Below are positions 27,882 to 36,950 of a stretch of 64,000 nt of DNA, piece by piece (the first letter of the stretch is position 1; each line of letters opens with the position of its first letter). A program made the position numbers and the translations under genes. The DNA comes from Campylobacter portucalensis (GTDB lineage Bacteria; Campylobacterota; Campylobacteria; Campylobacterales; Campylobacteraceae). Below the pieces are notes generated by a model. That model searched no databases, was not told where the DNA came from, and saw only the letters and a program-made list of their open reading frames with translations. The DNA lies in NCBI RefSeq assembly GCF_009690845.1, contig NZ_VWSJ01000008.1:1-64000 (forward strand), written 5' to 3'.

Positions 27882-28182
27882 TTTTTTTTAAATTATTTTT
27901 TATTTTTTATCAACAAAACTAAATTTTTTGTGTGATTTTGAATTTCATCTTTTTAATAAAATATCTAATTAAATTATTTTTAAAAAAATTTTACTAAGCT
28001 TTATCATTTTTATACAAAAACGCCAAATTTTTACTATCATATGATCTTGATAAATTTAGGGGGCGGTTTTGGATGTGAAAAATTGCATTTAAAATTGGAA
28101 TTTAACTATTAAACTTAAGATAATTGTTTGGAAATTTCCAATTTTATTTAAAAAAATTATCATTTTAAAATCAAAATGACAT

Positions 28183-28253
28183 AATTCCAAAAAACTCTCA
28201 TTTATTTCTATCTCGCCACTAAATTTAGAAATTTTCTCACACTCATTTATCAT
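28183..28253 (-). pseudogene. IS1595/ISXO2-type transposase fragment
   Basis: On the minus strand, one frame starting at 28253 reads MINE followed by CEKISKFSGEIEINESFLE. This resembles the first catalytic motif of IS1595-family transposases (SGEIEIDESYFG-like), with the catalytic aspartate now asparagine. The rest of the transposase cannot be found, so the fragment is a remnant. Confidence 0.5.
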
Positions 28254-28698
28254 TAAATTCTATTTTTTGAGAAATTTCTATAAAGTTGTCTATAACGACT
28301 ATTAGTTTTAATATTTTTGTGGCTCCTTTTTCTTTGCAAAAATAATTAATATTTTTCTAAATTTAATCTCTAAAATTCTTAAATGATATATTTTTTATCG
28401 GTAAAATTATAACTTAAAGATCCTTGCTAGAGTTTAAATTGAACCATTATTATTTAAGACGCCATTTTTAAATACTGGTTTTGATGAAAAAAATGGGTTA
28501 TAAATGAATAAATCTTATAAAAAATTTATCGTGAATAAATGGTATAAAATATCTTAAATAGTTAAATTTAATTACTTTTAAATTTGGCTTTAAAATTCAT
28601 TAAATATAAATTTTAGTTTTCAATGGACTTTAAAATTTTAACTCATCGAATTATAAACTAATTAAATTTATATTTAAATTTAATTAATCAAAATTTTA

Positions 28699-28723
28699 TT
28701 TGTAGCTCAAAAAGAGCTACAAA
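28699..28723 (-). terminator. Terminator of sodC
   Basis: TTTGTAGCTC (28699-28708) and GAGCTACAAA (28714-28723) form a perfect 10-bp stem with a short A-rich loop, right after the sodC stop on the minus strand. Confidence 0.75.
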
Positions 28724-28724
28724 T

Positions 28725-29300
28725 TTATTTTATAACGCCACAAATCATCCTAGCACCGCCGCCGCCAAGTTTAGCAGGATTATCACTGTGATTATCACCA
28801 CCTACATGAACCATAATAGAATGACCTCTTAACTCATCGATATTTTTAATTTTTGGAGCTAAAACTGGATAATTTGCAACACCTTTTTCATTTACATAAA
28901 GCGCAGGTAAATCTCCCATATGCCCCTCATCATCCCATGTAAAAGAGTGTTTGCCTGTATTTTTTGGATCCCAGTGTCCGCCAGCTTTCATACCAAGACC
29001 CTTTTGGGTAGCACCACAATCTGGATTTACATGCACATGAAATCCATGCATTCCACTCTTTTCAAAGCCACTCATATTTGGAAAAAATGCCACACCATAA
29101 TTTGTATTGATAACCACAACTTCACCTACTTTTTTATCACCTTTTTCATCAAGCAAATTCATTTCAACCACTATATGCTTAACGCTTTTTGGATTAAATT
29201 CATTAATAGCGTGATCATCGTGATGATGCATATGATCGTGATGGTTATGGCTAAATGCAAGAGTAGCCATAACCAAACTTGTTAAAAGTACTTTTTTCAT
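28725..29300 (-). CDS. sodC: Periplasmic Cu/Zn superoxide dismutase, His-rich N-terminus
   Basis: Dismutates superoxide outside the cytoplasm. The 191-residue protein has a signal peptide ([17 protein letters not shown]), then a short His-rich segment [13 protein letters not shown] (residues 18-30, eight histidines), and the SodC domain. Copper and zinc ligands are in [28 protein letters not shown] and [11 protein letters not shown]; the disulfide partner is in ARMICGVI. The His-rich segment would be at the mature N-terminus and may help metal capture, as proposed for similar extensions in other bacterial SodC proteins. The gene stands alone, next to the repeat-rich gap, and transcribes toward it. 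Confidence 0.96.
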   Translation of the reverse strand: MKKVLLTSLVMATLAFSHNHHDHMHHHDDHAINEFNPKSVKHIVVEMNLLDEKGDKKVGEVVVINTNYGVAFFPNMSGFEKSGMHGFHVHVNPDCGATQKGLGMKAGGHWDPKNTGKHSFTWDDEGHMGDLPALYVNEKGVANYPVLAPKIKNIDELRGHSIMVHVGGDNHSDNPAKLGGGGARMICGVIK

Positions 29301-29359
29301 TTTTACTCCTTTATAATAAAAGTGCTAAATATTAGCATTTTTATTATAAATATTCAATA

Positions 29360-30436
29360 TTATATATATATTTTTTTCAAATTTTCTAATTTTGAACTAG
29401 CATTTAAAAGCATCATATCAGCCACAATCAATCTTGCCATAGCCGTTGCAACCACGCTTCCCCTAACAGCAACACAAGGATCATGACGTCCTCTTAACTC
29501 GCATCTTACTTCGTTACCAAATTTATCTATTGTATTTTGTGGTAAAAAAATTGAAGGAGTTGGCTTAAAATGAGTTTTTATAACTACATCATCTCCATTT
29601 GTAATTCCACCAAGTATTCCGCCTGAATTATTTGAGATAAAGCCTTTTTTATTAATTTCATCGTTATTAAAACTTCCTTTGGTTTTACTAGAATTTACAC
29701 CAAGACCTATTTCAACAGCCTTAACCGCATTTATTCCCATCATTGCCGCACCGATTCTTGCATCAAATTTATCATATAAAACTTCTCCAAGTCCAACTGG
29801 TGGATTTCTTATGATAGTAAGAACAGATCCGCCTACGCTATCGTGAGAATTTCTAGCATTTAAAATTTCTTTTTTAAATTCGGCTTCTAAATTTGGAAAA
29901 AGAGAGAAAATTTCAGATTTTTTAGCAAATTCAAAATCAGCCTTCATTAAATCGCCATAATTTTTTCCTATTCCATAAATTCCACTCTCAACGCTTATAT
30001 TAAATTCATTCAAAAAAATTTGAGCCAAAGCCCCACCTGCAACTCTTATGGCACTCTCTCTTGCGCTACTTCTGCCACCACCTCTATAATCTCTTATGCC
30101 AAATTTTTGCATATATGTAAAATCGGCATGACCTGGTCTAAAAAGATCTTTTATATTATCATAATCTTTGCTTTTTTGATTTTCATTTTTTATTAAAAGA
30201 CCAATTGGAGTACCTGTACTAAATCCATCAAAAACCCCACTTAAAATTTCAATAGTATCACTCTCTTTTCTTGAAGTTCCAAATTTAGAGCCAGGCTTTC
30301 TTTTATTTAACTCATTTTGTATAAATTCTAAATCGATTTTAATTCCACTTGGTAAGCCATCAATCACGCCACCAATACCCTCGCCATGACTTTCTCCAAA
30401 AGTTGTTAATCGTAATTTAACTCCAAAAGTATTCAT
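29360..30436 (-). CDS. aroC: Chorismate synthase
   Basis: Final step of the shikimate pathway, converting EPSP to chorismate with reduced FMN. The 358-residue protein shows the family motifs [18 protein letters not shown] near the N-terminus, [21 protein letters not shown], and [18 protein letters not shown]. The start overlaps the rnc stop by four bases. It ends the LapB-like/rnhA/rnc/aroC unit, an arrangement also known from C. jejuni. Confidence 0.97.
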   Translation of the reverse strand: MNTFGVKLRLTTFGESHGEGIGGVIDGLPSGIKIDLEFIQNELNKRKPGSKFGTSRKESDTIEILSGVFDGFSTGTPIGLLIKNENQKSKDYDNIKDLFRPGHADFTYMQKFGIRDYRGGGRSSARESAIRVAGGALAQIFLNEFNISVESGIYGIGKNYGDLMKADFEFAKKSEIFSLFPNLEAEFKKEILNARNSHDSVGGSVLTIIRNPPVGLGEVLYDKFDARIGAAMMGINAVKAVEIGLGVNSSKTKGSFNNDEINKKGFISNNSGGILGGITNGDDVVIKTHFKPTPSIFLPQNTIDKFGNEVRCELRGRHDPCVAVRGSVVATAMARLIVADMMLLNASSKLENLKKIYI

Positions 30437-31104
30437 ATTTTACCTTTTTTTATCTTTTCTATCGCGATTTTTGCGGCCTTTTGCTCACCCTCTTTCTTGC
30501 TTCTACCTATTGCTTTTCCATATTCAATTCCATTTAAAAACACACCCATTTCAAAATTTTTATTATGATCTGGTCCTTTGGATGATATTAGTTTGTATTC
30601 AGGTATTAGTGCAAATTTTGCTTGAGTAATCTCTTGCAAGGTTGTTTTATAATCCTTAACCAACGCATCCAAGCTAATATTTTTATACTCTTTTTCAAAT
30701 AGTGATATGGATATTTTTTCTACCTCATCAAGTCCTGATTCAAGAAAAATTGCTCCCATTAAAGCCTCAAATGCATCTGATAAAATAGAATCTTTATGAC
30801 GGCCATTGTTATTATCTTCAGCCAAAGATATGTATAAAAAATCTCCTAAATTTATCTTTCTTGCAAGCGTTGCAAAACTCTTTTCATTAACAAGAGCAGC
30901 TCTTAATTTTGATAAATCCCCCTCAGGACAGCCCTTAAATTTATCAAATAGATATTTAGCAACCACCAAGTCCATAACAGCATCTCCTAAAAATTCCAAT
31001 CTTTCATTATTAAAAGCTTTTGTTGAACTCTTATGCGTTAAAGCTCTTTCTAATACAGAAATATCTCTAAATTTATATCCTAATTTTTTTTCTAATTTTT
31101 CCAA
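30433..31104 (-). CDS. rnc: Ribonuclease III
   Basis: Cleaves double-stranded RNA, including rRNA precursors. The 223-residue protein has the RNase III signature [14 protein letters not shown] (acidic residues E37 and D41) and a C-terminal double-stranded-RNA-binding domain (about residues 153-222, ending [18 protein letters not shown]). Lies 11 bases after rnhA and overlaps aroC. Confidence 0.97.
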   Translation of the reverse strand: MEKLEKKLGYKFRDISVLERALTHKSSTKAFNNERLEFLGDAVMDLVVAKYLFDKFKGCPEGDLSKLRAALVNEKSFATLARKINLGDFLYISLAEDNNNGRHKDSILSDAFEALMGAIFLESGLDEVEKISISLFEKEYKNISLDALVKDYKTTLQEITQAKFALIPEYKLISSKGPDHNKNFEMGVFLNGIEYGKAIGRSKKEGEQKAAKIAIEKIKKGKI

Positions 31105-31115
31105 TGTAAAATCCT

Positions 31116-31535
31116 TTATTTTAGTTTTTGTGCAAATTCTCTTGCCAATCTATCGCACTCCTCATTTTCAGGGTGTCCTGCGTGTGCTTTTATCCAAAAA
31201 GCTTTGATTTTATGTGTTTTTGAAACGATTAAAAATTCTTTCCACAACTCTACATTTTTTACATTTTTAAAATCTTTTTTTATCCAGCCCTTAAGCCATA
31301 AATTTATAGAATTTGCAACATATGAACTATCTGTGTAAATTTCAACATCACAAGGCTCTTTTAGTGATTTTAAGCCCATAATTACGGCGGTTAATTCCAT
31401 TTTATTGTTTGTAGTATTTCTCTCTCCACCAACTAATATTTTTTGATTTTCTTTATATCTTAAAATACAAGCCCAGCCTCCAACTCCTGGATTTCCAAGA
31501 CAAGAACCATCACTAAAAAGGCATATTGATTTCAC
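31116..31535 (-). CDS. rnhA: Ribonuclease HI
   Basis: Degrades RNA in RNA-DNA hybrids. The 139-residue protein has the catalytic acidic set in LFSDGSCLGNPG (D), NNKMELTAVI (E), YTDSSYV (D) and AHAGHPENEECDRLA (D). The first 23 bases overlap the end of the LapB-like gene, so it is cotranscribed. Confidence 0.97.
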   Translation of the reverse strand: MKSICLFSDGSCLGNPGVGGWACILRYKENQKILVGGERNTTNNKMELTAVIMGLKSLKEPCDVEIYTDSSYVANSINLWLKGWIKKDFKNVKNVELWKEFLIVSKTHKIKAFWIKAHAGHPENEECDRLAREFAQKLK

Positions 31536-32538
31536 TATTTTTCCTTACTATTTTTGGTAAAATTTTTGCACCTTTTAAAGAATAACATACTGGACATCTA
31601 TAAAAAAATGACGGCAAATTACTTTTACAATCATCACATATATATTGAAAATTTAAATCTGCATCAAAAAATAGCCCTCTTCTCATCGCCGATATAGCAT
31701 TTATTTCAAAAAATTCACTCTCTTCATATTCATTTATTAAATTTTTAGCATAAAATAAAGCCTTATACTCTTTATCTTGCAAATTTATTGCATCTTCTAA
31801 ATACCAAATCATATCGATACAATCATTTAATTTTGGAAAAGTTTTTAAATTTGATAAAGGCTCGTTGTGTTTTATAAAAAGCTCTAAAATAATTCTATTT
31901 ACCATTTCATAATCACTTTCTAATTTATAAATTTTTTCTATTTTTTCAATAAAGCTTAAATTTTTATCATTTGCTATAATTTGTGATTTTACAAAAGCCA
32001 AAGATTTTGAAATTTCCACATCTTGCTCTTTTAAGGCATCTAAAATTTCAAGCTCATTATCAAACATTTTAAGCTTTTCATAAATTACACTTAAAATTTT
32101 TAACGAAACCTTATTTCTAGGTGCTATTTCAAGATTTTTAAGAAAAATTTCTTCTGCTTTTTTTAAAAAACCAGCTTTAAAATAAACACTTCCTAAATTT
32201 GTAAAAATAAACTCTTTTTCTTTTTTCGTTTTTGCGTTTTCAAGAGCTATTAAATATATATTTATCGCTTTTTCAAAATCTCCACTTTTAGTAAAAACAT
32301 TTGCCAAAATTCCAAGTGTATCATTTTCAAGTTTTATTGATTTTAAAAACTCTTTGTATTTTTGACTTAGTCCATTTGTTGAATCAAATTTTTTTATAAA
32401 AACTTCTATTTTTCTTGACTCATTACTACTGCTAAAAATTCCCCAAATATAGCTAAATAAAGCTATTATAAAAGCAGTGCTTATTAAAATAATAAGCCCA
32501 AAAATCGGATCTCTATAATCTATTAAAAAATTTTCCAC
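31513..32538 (-). CDS. LapB/YciM-like TPR protein with zinc ribbon
   Basis: A 341-residue protein with one N-terminal membrane helix (PIFGLIILISTAFIIALFSYIWG), about six TPR-like repeats (roughly residues 65-290, for example GDFEKAINIYLIALENAK), and a C-terminal four-cysteine ribbon (CDDCKSNLPSFFYRCPVC). This is the layout of E. coli LapB (YciM), which controls LPS synthesis through FtsH and LpxC. That link is inference from architecture; sequence similarity to LapB is low. The start was set to GTG at 32538 (VENFLIDYRD), because a reading from the ATG at 32643 would run into dnaG and because AGAGG lies just upstream of the GTG. The gene is divergent from dnaG. Confidence 0.75.
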   Translation of the reverse strand: MENFLIDYRDPIFGLIILISTAFIIALFSYIWGIFSSSNESRKIEVFIKKFDSTNGLSQKYKEFLKSIKLENDTLGILANVFTKSGDFEKAINIYLIALENAKTKKEKEFIFTNLGSVYFKAGFLKKAEEIFLKNLEIAPRNKVSLKILSVIYEKLKMFDNELEILDALKEQDVEISKSLAFVKSQIIANDKNLSFIEKIEKIYKLESDYEMVNRIILELFIKHNEPLSNLKTFPKLNDCIDMIWYLEDAINLQDKEYKALFYAKNLINEYEESEFFEINAISAMRRGLFFDADLNFQYICDDCKSNLPSFFYRCPVCYSLKGAKILPKIVRKNSEINMPF

Positions 32539-32596
32539 CAAGCCTCTTTTTAAAAATTTAGTTTTATTATAACAAACTTTTTGTATAATATAGCTT

Positions 32597-34243
32597 ATGA
32601 TTACACAGCAAAGTATTGAAAGATTATTAGAACAAACCGACATTGTTGATGTTGTAAGCCACTATGTAAATTTAAAAAGAAGTGGGCAAAATTTTGTAGG
32701 ACTTTGTCCTTTTCATGATGATAAAAATCCAAGTATGAGCGTAAATTCTCAATTAAATATTTTTCACTGTTTTTCTTGCAAAGCTGGCGGAAATGCTATT
32801 AAATTTATAATGGATTATGAAAAGCTAAATTTTCCAGAAGCAGTTGAAAAATTAGCAAATATGCAAAATTTTAGTCTTGAATATACAAATCAAAATAATA
32901 TAAAAATGGAAAATAAAAAAATTTTAGAGTTAATTTCTGGTTTTTATAAACTAAATTTATCTCAAAATCAAACGGCTTTAGACTATCTTTATAAAAGAGG
33001 TTTTGATAACTCTTTAATAGAAAAATTTGAATTAGGCTGGGCTCCAAATTCACAAAATACTATAAATTTTTTAAAAAATGAAGGTATAAATTTAGAAGAA
33101 GCAAATGAGGTAGGTATTTTAAAACAGAGCGAAAACGGCTTTTATGCGAGTTTTATAGATAGGATAACTTTTGCTATTAAAAATCACACAGGAAAGCTTG
33201 TTGGTTTTGGTGGAAGGACAATTTCAAATCATCCTGCAAAATATGTAAATAGCCCTGAAAGTAAGGTATTTGATAAATCAAAAACTCTATATGCTTATAA
33301 TCTTTCAAAAGATGAAATTTTTAAAACTAAAGAAATTTTAATAGTTGAAGGTTATATGGATGTAATAATGCTTCATAAAGCTGGTTTTAAAAACGCTGTT
33401 GCAGTTCTTGGAACGGCTCTTACGCAAAATCATCTTCCACTTTTAAGAAGAAGTGATGCTAGGGTGATTTTGTGTTTTGATGGAGATGAAGCAGGGATAA
33501 ATGCTGCTATTAAAAGTGCTAGACTTTTAAGCATAAATGAGATTGATTCTAGCGTGGTTATAATCCCAAACAGAGCCGATCCAGCCGATTTAATACAAAA
33601 TGGTGAAATTTCCAAACTAGAAAAAATTTTAAATACAAGAGTTGAAAGTGGTGAATTTGTTATAAAAAATATAGTTGATAGTTTTGAAATTCAACGCCCA
33701 CAACAAAAGCAAAAAGCCTTAAATGAAATCAAAAAATTTACAACAACCCTAAAACCAATCGTAGCCAATGGATACAAAAATTTTGTAGCAAAAATTTTAA
33801 ATTTAGATCCATCTTTAGTAAATTTAAGCTTAAAAAATATAAACATTAAAAAGACTTCAGCTCCAAATTTAGAACAACAAGATAAAAAAAGAGACTATTT
33901 AGAACTTCAAATTTTAAAAAGTATGATTTTTCATAAAGATTTTTTTGAAAAAGCAAAAGATATTATAAATTTTAACCATTTTAAAACTCATTTTAATGAA
34001 TTTACAGCTATAATTTCTCCTCAAAAAGATGAAAATCAAAATATTTTTTTAAGAGAGCTGGAGCTTGATGAAAGAATTGAAATTTTTACACAATTTCAAG
34101 ATTTTAAAGAAGCGATAAAAATATTATTAATTAAAAAATATGAAGATAGAATAATTTTTTTAAAAAATTCAAATGAGATTGATAAAATTTCACAAATAAT
34201 GGAAATACAAAAAATAATTAGAAAATTAAAAGGAGTAAAATGA
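32597..34243 (+). CDS. dnaG: DNA primase
   Basis: Makes RNA primers for DNA replication. The 548-residue protein has the CHC2 zinc finger (C37, H40, C58, C61), a TOPRIM domain with LIVEGYMDVIML and LCFDGDEAGINAA, and a C-terminal helicase-binding part. The junction with the next gene is ATGA. The divergent layout with the LapB-like gene matches C. jejuni. Confidence 0.97.
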   Translation: MITQQSIERLLEQTDIVDVVSHYVNLKRSGQNFVGLCPFHDDKNPSMSVNSQLNIFHCFSCKAGGNAIKFIMDYEKLNFPEAVEKLANMQNFSLEYTNQNNIKMENKKILELISGFYKLNLSQNQTALDYLYKRGFDNSLIEKFELGWAPNSQNTINFLKNEGINLEEANEVGILKQSENGFYASFIDRITFAIKNHTGKLVGFGGRTISNHPAKYVNSPESKVFDKSKTLYAYNLSKDEIFKTKEILIVEGYMDVIMLHKAGFKNAVAVLGTALTQNHLPLLRRSDARVILCFDGDEAGINAAIKSARLLSINEIDSSVVIIPNRADPADLIQNGEISKLEKILNTRVESGEFVIKNIVDSFEIQRPQQKQKALNEIKKFTTTLKPIVANGYKNFVAKILNLDPSLVNLSLKNINIKKTSAPNLEQQDKKRDYLELQILKSMIFHKDFFEKAKDIINFNHFKTHFNEFTAIISPQKDENQNIFLRELELDERIEIFTQFQDFKEAIKILLIKKYEDRIIFLKNSNEIDKISQIMEIQKIIRKLKGVK

Positions 34244-35226
34244 GAGCATTGGCACTATTTAGTGGAGGGCTTGATAGTATGCTTGCTATTAAACTTATAA
34301 CAAGTCAAAATATCGATGTAACAGCACTTCACATAAATATAGGTTTTGGAGGCAAAGAGGATAAAAGCGAAATTTTAAGAAAAAGAGCAAATATGGCTGG
34401 AGCAGATTTTGAGATAGTTGATATTCGAAATTCATATCTGCAAGATGTTTTATTAAATCCACAATATGGCTATGGAAAACATATGAATCCTTGCATTGAT
34501 TGCCACGCTTATATGTTTAAAACTGCTTTAAATATGCTAAAAGATAGAGATGCAAATTTTATAATTACAGGCGAAGTTTTAGGGCAACGACCTATGAGTC
34601 AGAGAAAAACAGCTCTAGATCAAGTCTTAAATTTATCAGGTGATGAAAATGCCTTAATTTTGCGTCCAATGTGTGCTAAATTATTAAAGCCAACCACACC
34701 TGAAATCAATGGCTGGGTGGATAGAGAGAGGCTTTTAGATATTAGTGGAAGAAGTCGAACAAAACAGTTTGAATTAGCTAATAAATTTGGATTTAGTGAA
34801 TTTGAAACACCAGGTGGAGGGTGTTTATTAACACTTCAAAGTTATAGTCAAAAGTTAAGGGATGCTTTAAAATTTGAAGGAATTCAAACTCCATTAGATA
34901 GTGAAATTTTAAAATTTGGGCGACATTTGAGATTAGAAAATGGCTCAAAACTTATAATTGGAAAAGATGAAATAGACAATCAAAAATTAAAAAATATAAA
35001 AAATCCAAAATTTATAGCTATAAATTTACCTCATCAAACAGTTGGACCGTATGTTTTAATAAGCAAAAACGCACATATAAAAGATAAAGAAATAGCAGCT
35101 AAATTTATGCTAACATATGCAAAAACAGAGCCAAATCAAATTTATGATGTGATTGTTGATGGTGTAAATTTTAGCGTTACTGCTTTTGAAAATAAAGATA
35201 TCGCCCATAAATTTTTTGTAGGTTAA
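34240..35226 (+). CDS. PP-loop ATPase, MnmA-like
   Basis: A 328-residue protein that begins MRALALFSGGLDSMLAI, with the SGGLDS PP-loop (residues 8-13) used by enzymes that adenylate tRNA or other substrates. The motif NPCIDCHAYMF (about 83-93), with two cysteines, resembles the catalytic region of thiouridylases such as MnmA; GGGCLLT near residue 188 adds a third cysteine. The likely role is sulfur transfer to tRNA or a related base modification, but a different substrate is possible. It is coupled to dnaG through a four-base overlap. C. jejuni has an orthologue at the equivalent site. Confidence 0.75.
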   Translation: MRALALFSGGLDSMLAIKLITSQNIDVTALHINIGFGGKEDKSEILRKRANMAGADFEIVDIRNSYLQDVLLNPQYGYGKHMNPCIDCHAYMFKTALNMLKDRDANFIITGEVLGQRPMSQRKTALDQVLNLSGDENALILRPMCAKLLKPTTPEINGWVDRERLLDISGRSRTKQFELANKFGFSEFETPGGGCLLTLQSYSQKLRDALKFEGIQTPLDSEILKFGRHLRLENGSKLIIGKDEIDNQKLKNIKNPKFIAINLPHQTVGPYVLISKNAHIKDKEIAAKFMLTYAKTEPNQIYDVIVDGVNFSVTAFENKDIAHKFFVG

Positions 35227-35558
35227 TGAAGTTTTTTTAAAAATCCAAAAATTATAACACAAGCACCAAGTATCACAAAACTAACGCCAATAATATCAAA
35301 TTTTGTGATACTTTGTTTTTCTACAAAAATTAACCAAAGAAGAGAACTAAATATATAAATTCCACCATAAGCCGCATAAGCACGACCCGCAAATTCGCTC
35401 TCTACTCTTGTTAGAATAAAAGCAAAAATTATTAAAGATAAAATTCCAGTTCCAATGTAAGCTAAATTTTTGCCATCTTTAAACACTATCCAAAAAAAAT
35501 AACAACCTAAAATTTCAAAAAATGCTGCCACTAAATAATACAAAATTTCAACTATCAA
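35223..35558 (-). CDS. YnfA/UPF0060-family membrane protein
   Basis: A 111-residue protein with four membrane helices that matches the YnfA (UPF0060) family, as shown by ALAAFFEILGCY-like text (VAAFFEILGCYFFW) and GRAYAAYGGIYIFSSLLW. Family members are small SMR-like transporters of unclear substrate. It converges on the PP-loop gene, with a four-base overlap at the stops. Confidence 0.9.
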   Translation of the reverse strand: MIVEILYYLVAAFFEILGCYFFWIVFKDGKNLAYIGTGILSLIIFAFILTRVESEFAGRAYAAYGGIYIFSSLLWLIFVEKQSITKFDIIGVSFVILGACVIIFGFLKKLH

Positions 35559-35652
35559 TTTTATACCTCATAAAAATTTAATAAAGTATAATCAAATACT
35601 CTGAAATTTAGCTTTTATATAGAAATTTAGAAATTTATAAGAATACTTTTGA

Positions 35653-35658
35653 TATAAT
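35653..35658 (+). promoter_or_regulatory. -10 element for tRNA-Met
   Basis: A TATAAT lies 15 bases before the mature 5' end of the tRNA. No clear -35 is seen, as is usual in this phylum. Confidence 0.55.
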
Positions 35659-35673
35659 CTCATTTTTTTAAAT

Positions 35674-35750
35674 GTCAAGGTAGCTCAGCTGGTTAGAGCG
35701 CTGGTCTCATAAGCCGGAGGTCGAGAGTTCAAGTCTCTCTCTTGACACCA
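35674..35750 (+). tRNA. tRNA-Met (anticodon CAT)
   Basis: A 77-base cloverleaf: the acceptor arm GTCAAGG pairs with TCTTGAC (one G-T), followed by discriminator A and an encoded CCA. TAGCTCAGCTGG is the D region, CTGGT-CTCATAA-GCCGG is the anticodon arm with loop anticodon CAT, and GAGAG-TTCAAGT-CTCTC is the T arm. The first base pair is G-C, so it is not the initiator type (which has a mismatch at 1-72). It could be elongator tRNA-Met or, if the C is lysidylated, tRNA-Ile2; the anticodon stem does not settle this. Confidence 0.95.
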
Positions 35751-35901
35751 AATTTAATTTTACTCTCAATCTCTGTAATTTAATTCTTTGTAAATTTAAT
35801 CACAATCTAAAATAAATAGTTTTTTTCAATATTAATTTATCTTTATTCTGATATAATTACAACTTAAAATATTTAATCAATACTAAAATTTAAGGAATAA
35901 A

Positions 35902-36930
35902 ATGTTAGTTGAAAAGAAAAAAATTTATAATCCACAATCAAATGAAACATTAACAGATAGAAGGGTTTTTAATGGAAATCCACACGGAATTTTAAATTTC
36001 ACAAAAGCAAAATATCAATGGGCATTAAAGCTATGGGATATCATGGAGGCAAATACTTGGTTTCCAAAAGAAGTTGATACAACTGATGATGTAAGAGATT
36101 ATAATTTTAATTTAACAACTGCTGAGAAGCGTATGTATGATTTAGTATGGAGTCAATTAATATCAATGGATAGTTTTCAAACAAACAATCTTGCTGATAA
36201 TATAAATCCATACATCACAGCTCCAGAAATAAATGCTGTTTTAGTCCGTCAAGCTTATGAAGAAGCAAATCATTCAAAAAGTTATGCGGTTATGGTTGAG
36301 GCAATTTGTGAAAATACCGATTTAATTTATGAAATGGAAAAACACGACGCTGTACTTAAAAAGAAAAATGATTATATTTCTAGCATTTATGAAGAATTAG
36401 CAGGTGATGTTACTGAAAATAAACTGATTTTAGCAATGGTTGCAAATCAAATTTTAGAAGGAATCTATTTTTATAGTGGTTTTACTGCAATTTATGCACT
36501 TGCAAGAGCTGGTAAAATGCTTGGTTCAGCTCAGATGATAAGATTTATCCAAAGAGATGAAATAACTCATTTGCTTTTATTTCAAAATATGATAAATTCA
36601 GTCAAAAAAGAGCGTCCAGAACTTTTTACAAATGAGATAATAGAAAAAATTTATGATATGTTTGAAAAAGCTGGAGAGTTAGAAATTCAGTGGGGAAAAT
36701 ATATCACAGATAACCAAATCATGGGCTTTACAGATGATATTATTACAGAATATATCCATTATCTTGTTGATCAAAGATTGGTAGCTATTGGTTTACAAAA
36801 AAAATACAATGCAAAACATCCTATAAAATGGGTAGATGATTTCTCTAGTTTTAATGATCAAAAATCAAATTTTTTTGAAAGTAAGGTTGCAAATTACAGC
36901 AAAGGAAGTTTAACTTTTGATGATTTTTAA
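35902..36930 (+). CDS. nrdB: Class Ia ribonucleotide reductase, beta subunit
   Basis: Carries the diiron-tyrosyl radical used to make deoxyribonucleotides. The 342-residue protein has the cofactor region YEEANHSKSY, in which the E, H and Y are the iron ligands and radical tyrosine of canonical NrdB, plus a second ligand set (EEL and later RFIQRDEITHLLLF, with E and H). It is a single gene with its own promoter; nrdA is not in the window, which is common in Campylobacter, where the two subunits are unlinked. Confidence 0.97.
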   Translation: MLVEKKKIYNPQSNETLTDRRVFNGNPHGILNFTKAKYQWALKLWDIMEANTWFPKEVDTTDDVRDYNFNLTTAEKRMYDLVWSQLISMDSFQTNNLADNINPYITAPEINAVLVRQAYEEANHSKSYAVMVEAICENTDLIYEMEKHDAVLKKKNDYISSIYEELAGDVTENKLILAMVANQILEGIYFYSGFTAIYALARAGKMLGSAQMIRFIQRDEITHLLLFQNMINSVKKERPELFTNEIIEKIYDMFEKAGELEIQWGKYITDNQIMGFTDDIITEYIHYLVDQRLVAIGLQKKYNAKHPIKWVDDFSSFNDQKSNFFESKVANYSKGSLTFDDF

Positions 36931-36950
36931 TATAATTTTTTGGATGAGAT

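Larger units (their letters stand above)
27095..28724. other. 1.6-kb gene-free, repeat-rich interval
   Basis: There is no intact gene in these 1,630 bases, the longest gene-free stretch in the window. It contains the sodB terminator, helically phased CCCAAA motifs (27498-27530), paired TTTAAACGCC repeats (27552-27582), iteron-like TGTCCCTTAA/TTAAGTGACA repeats (27719-27881), a large inverted repeat (28091-28146), and a fragment of an IS1595-type transposase (28183-28253). It looks like a relic of mobile DNA, perhaps a plasmid-like origin. Confidence 0.5.

Noticed and set aside
27140-28690. CRISPR array in the repeat-rich gap
   Set aside because: The repeats are 10-13 bases, inverted as well as direct, and irregularly spaced; there is no repeat-spacer structure and no cas gene.
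32539-32643. Longer start for the LapB-like gene
   Set aside because: The extension overlaps dnaG by 47 bases, has no RBS and its sequence does not look like a signal or domain; the GTG at 32538 has an AGAGG site.
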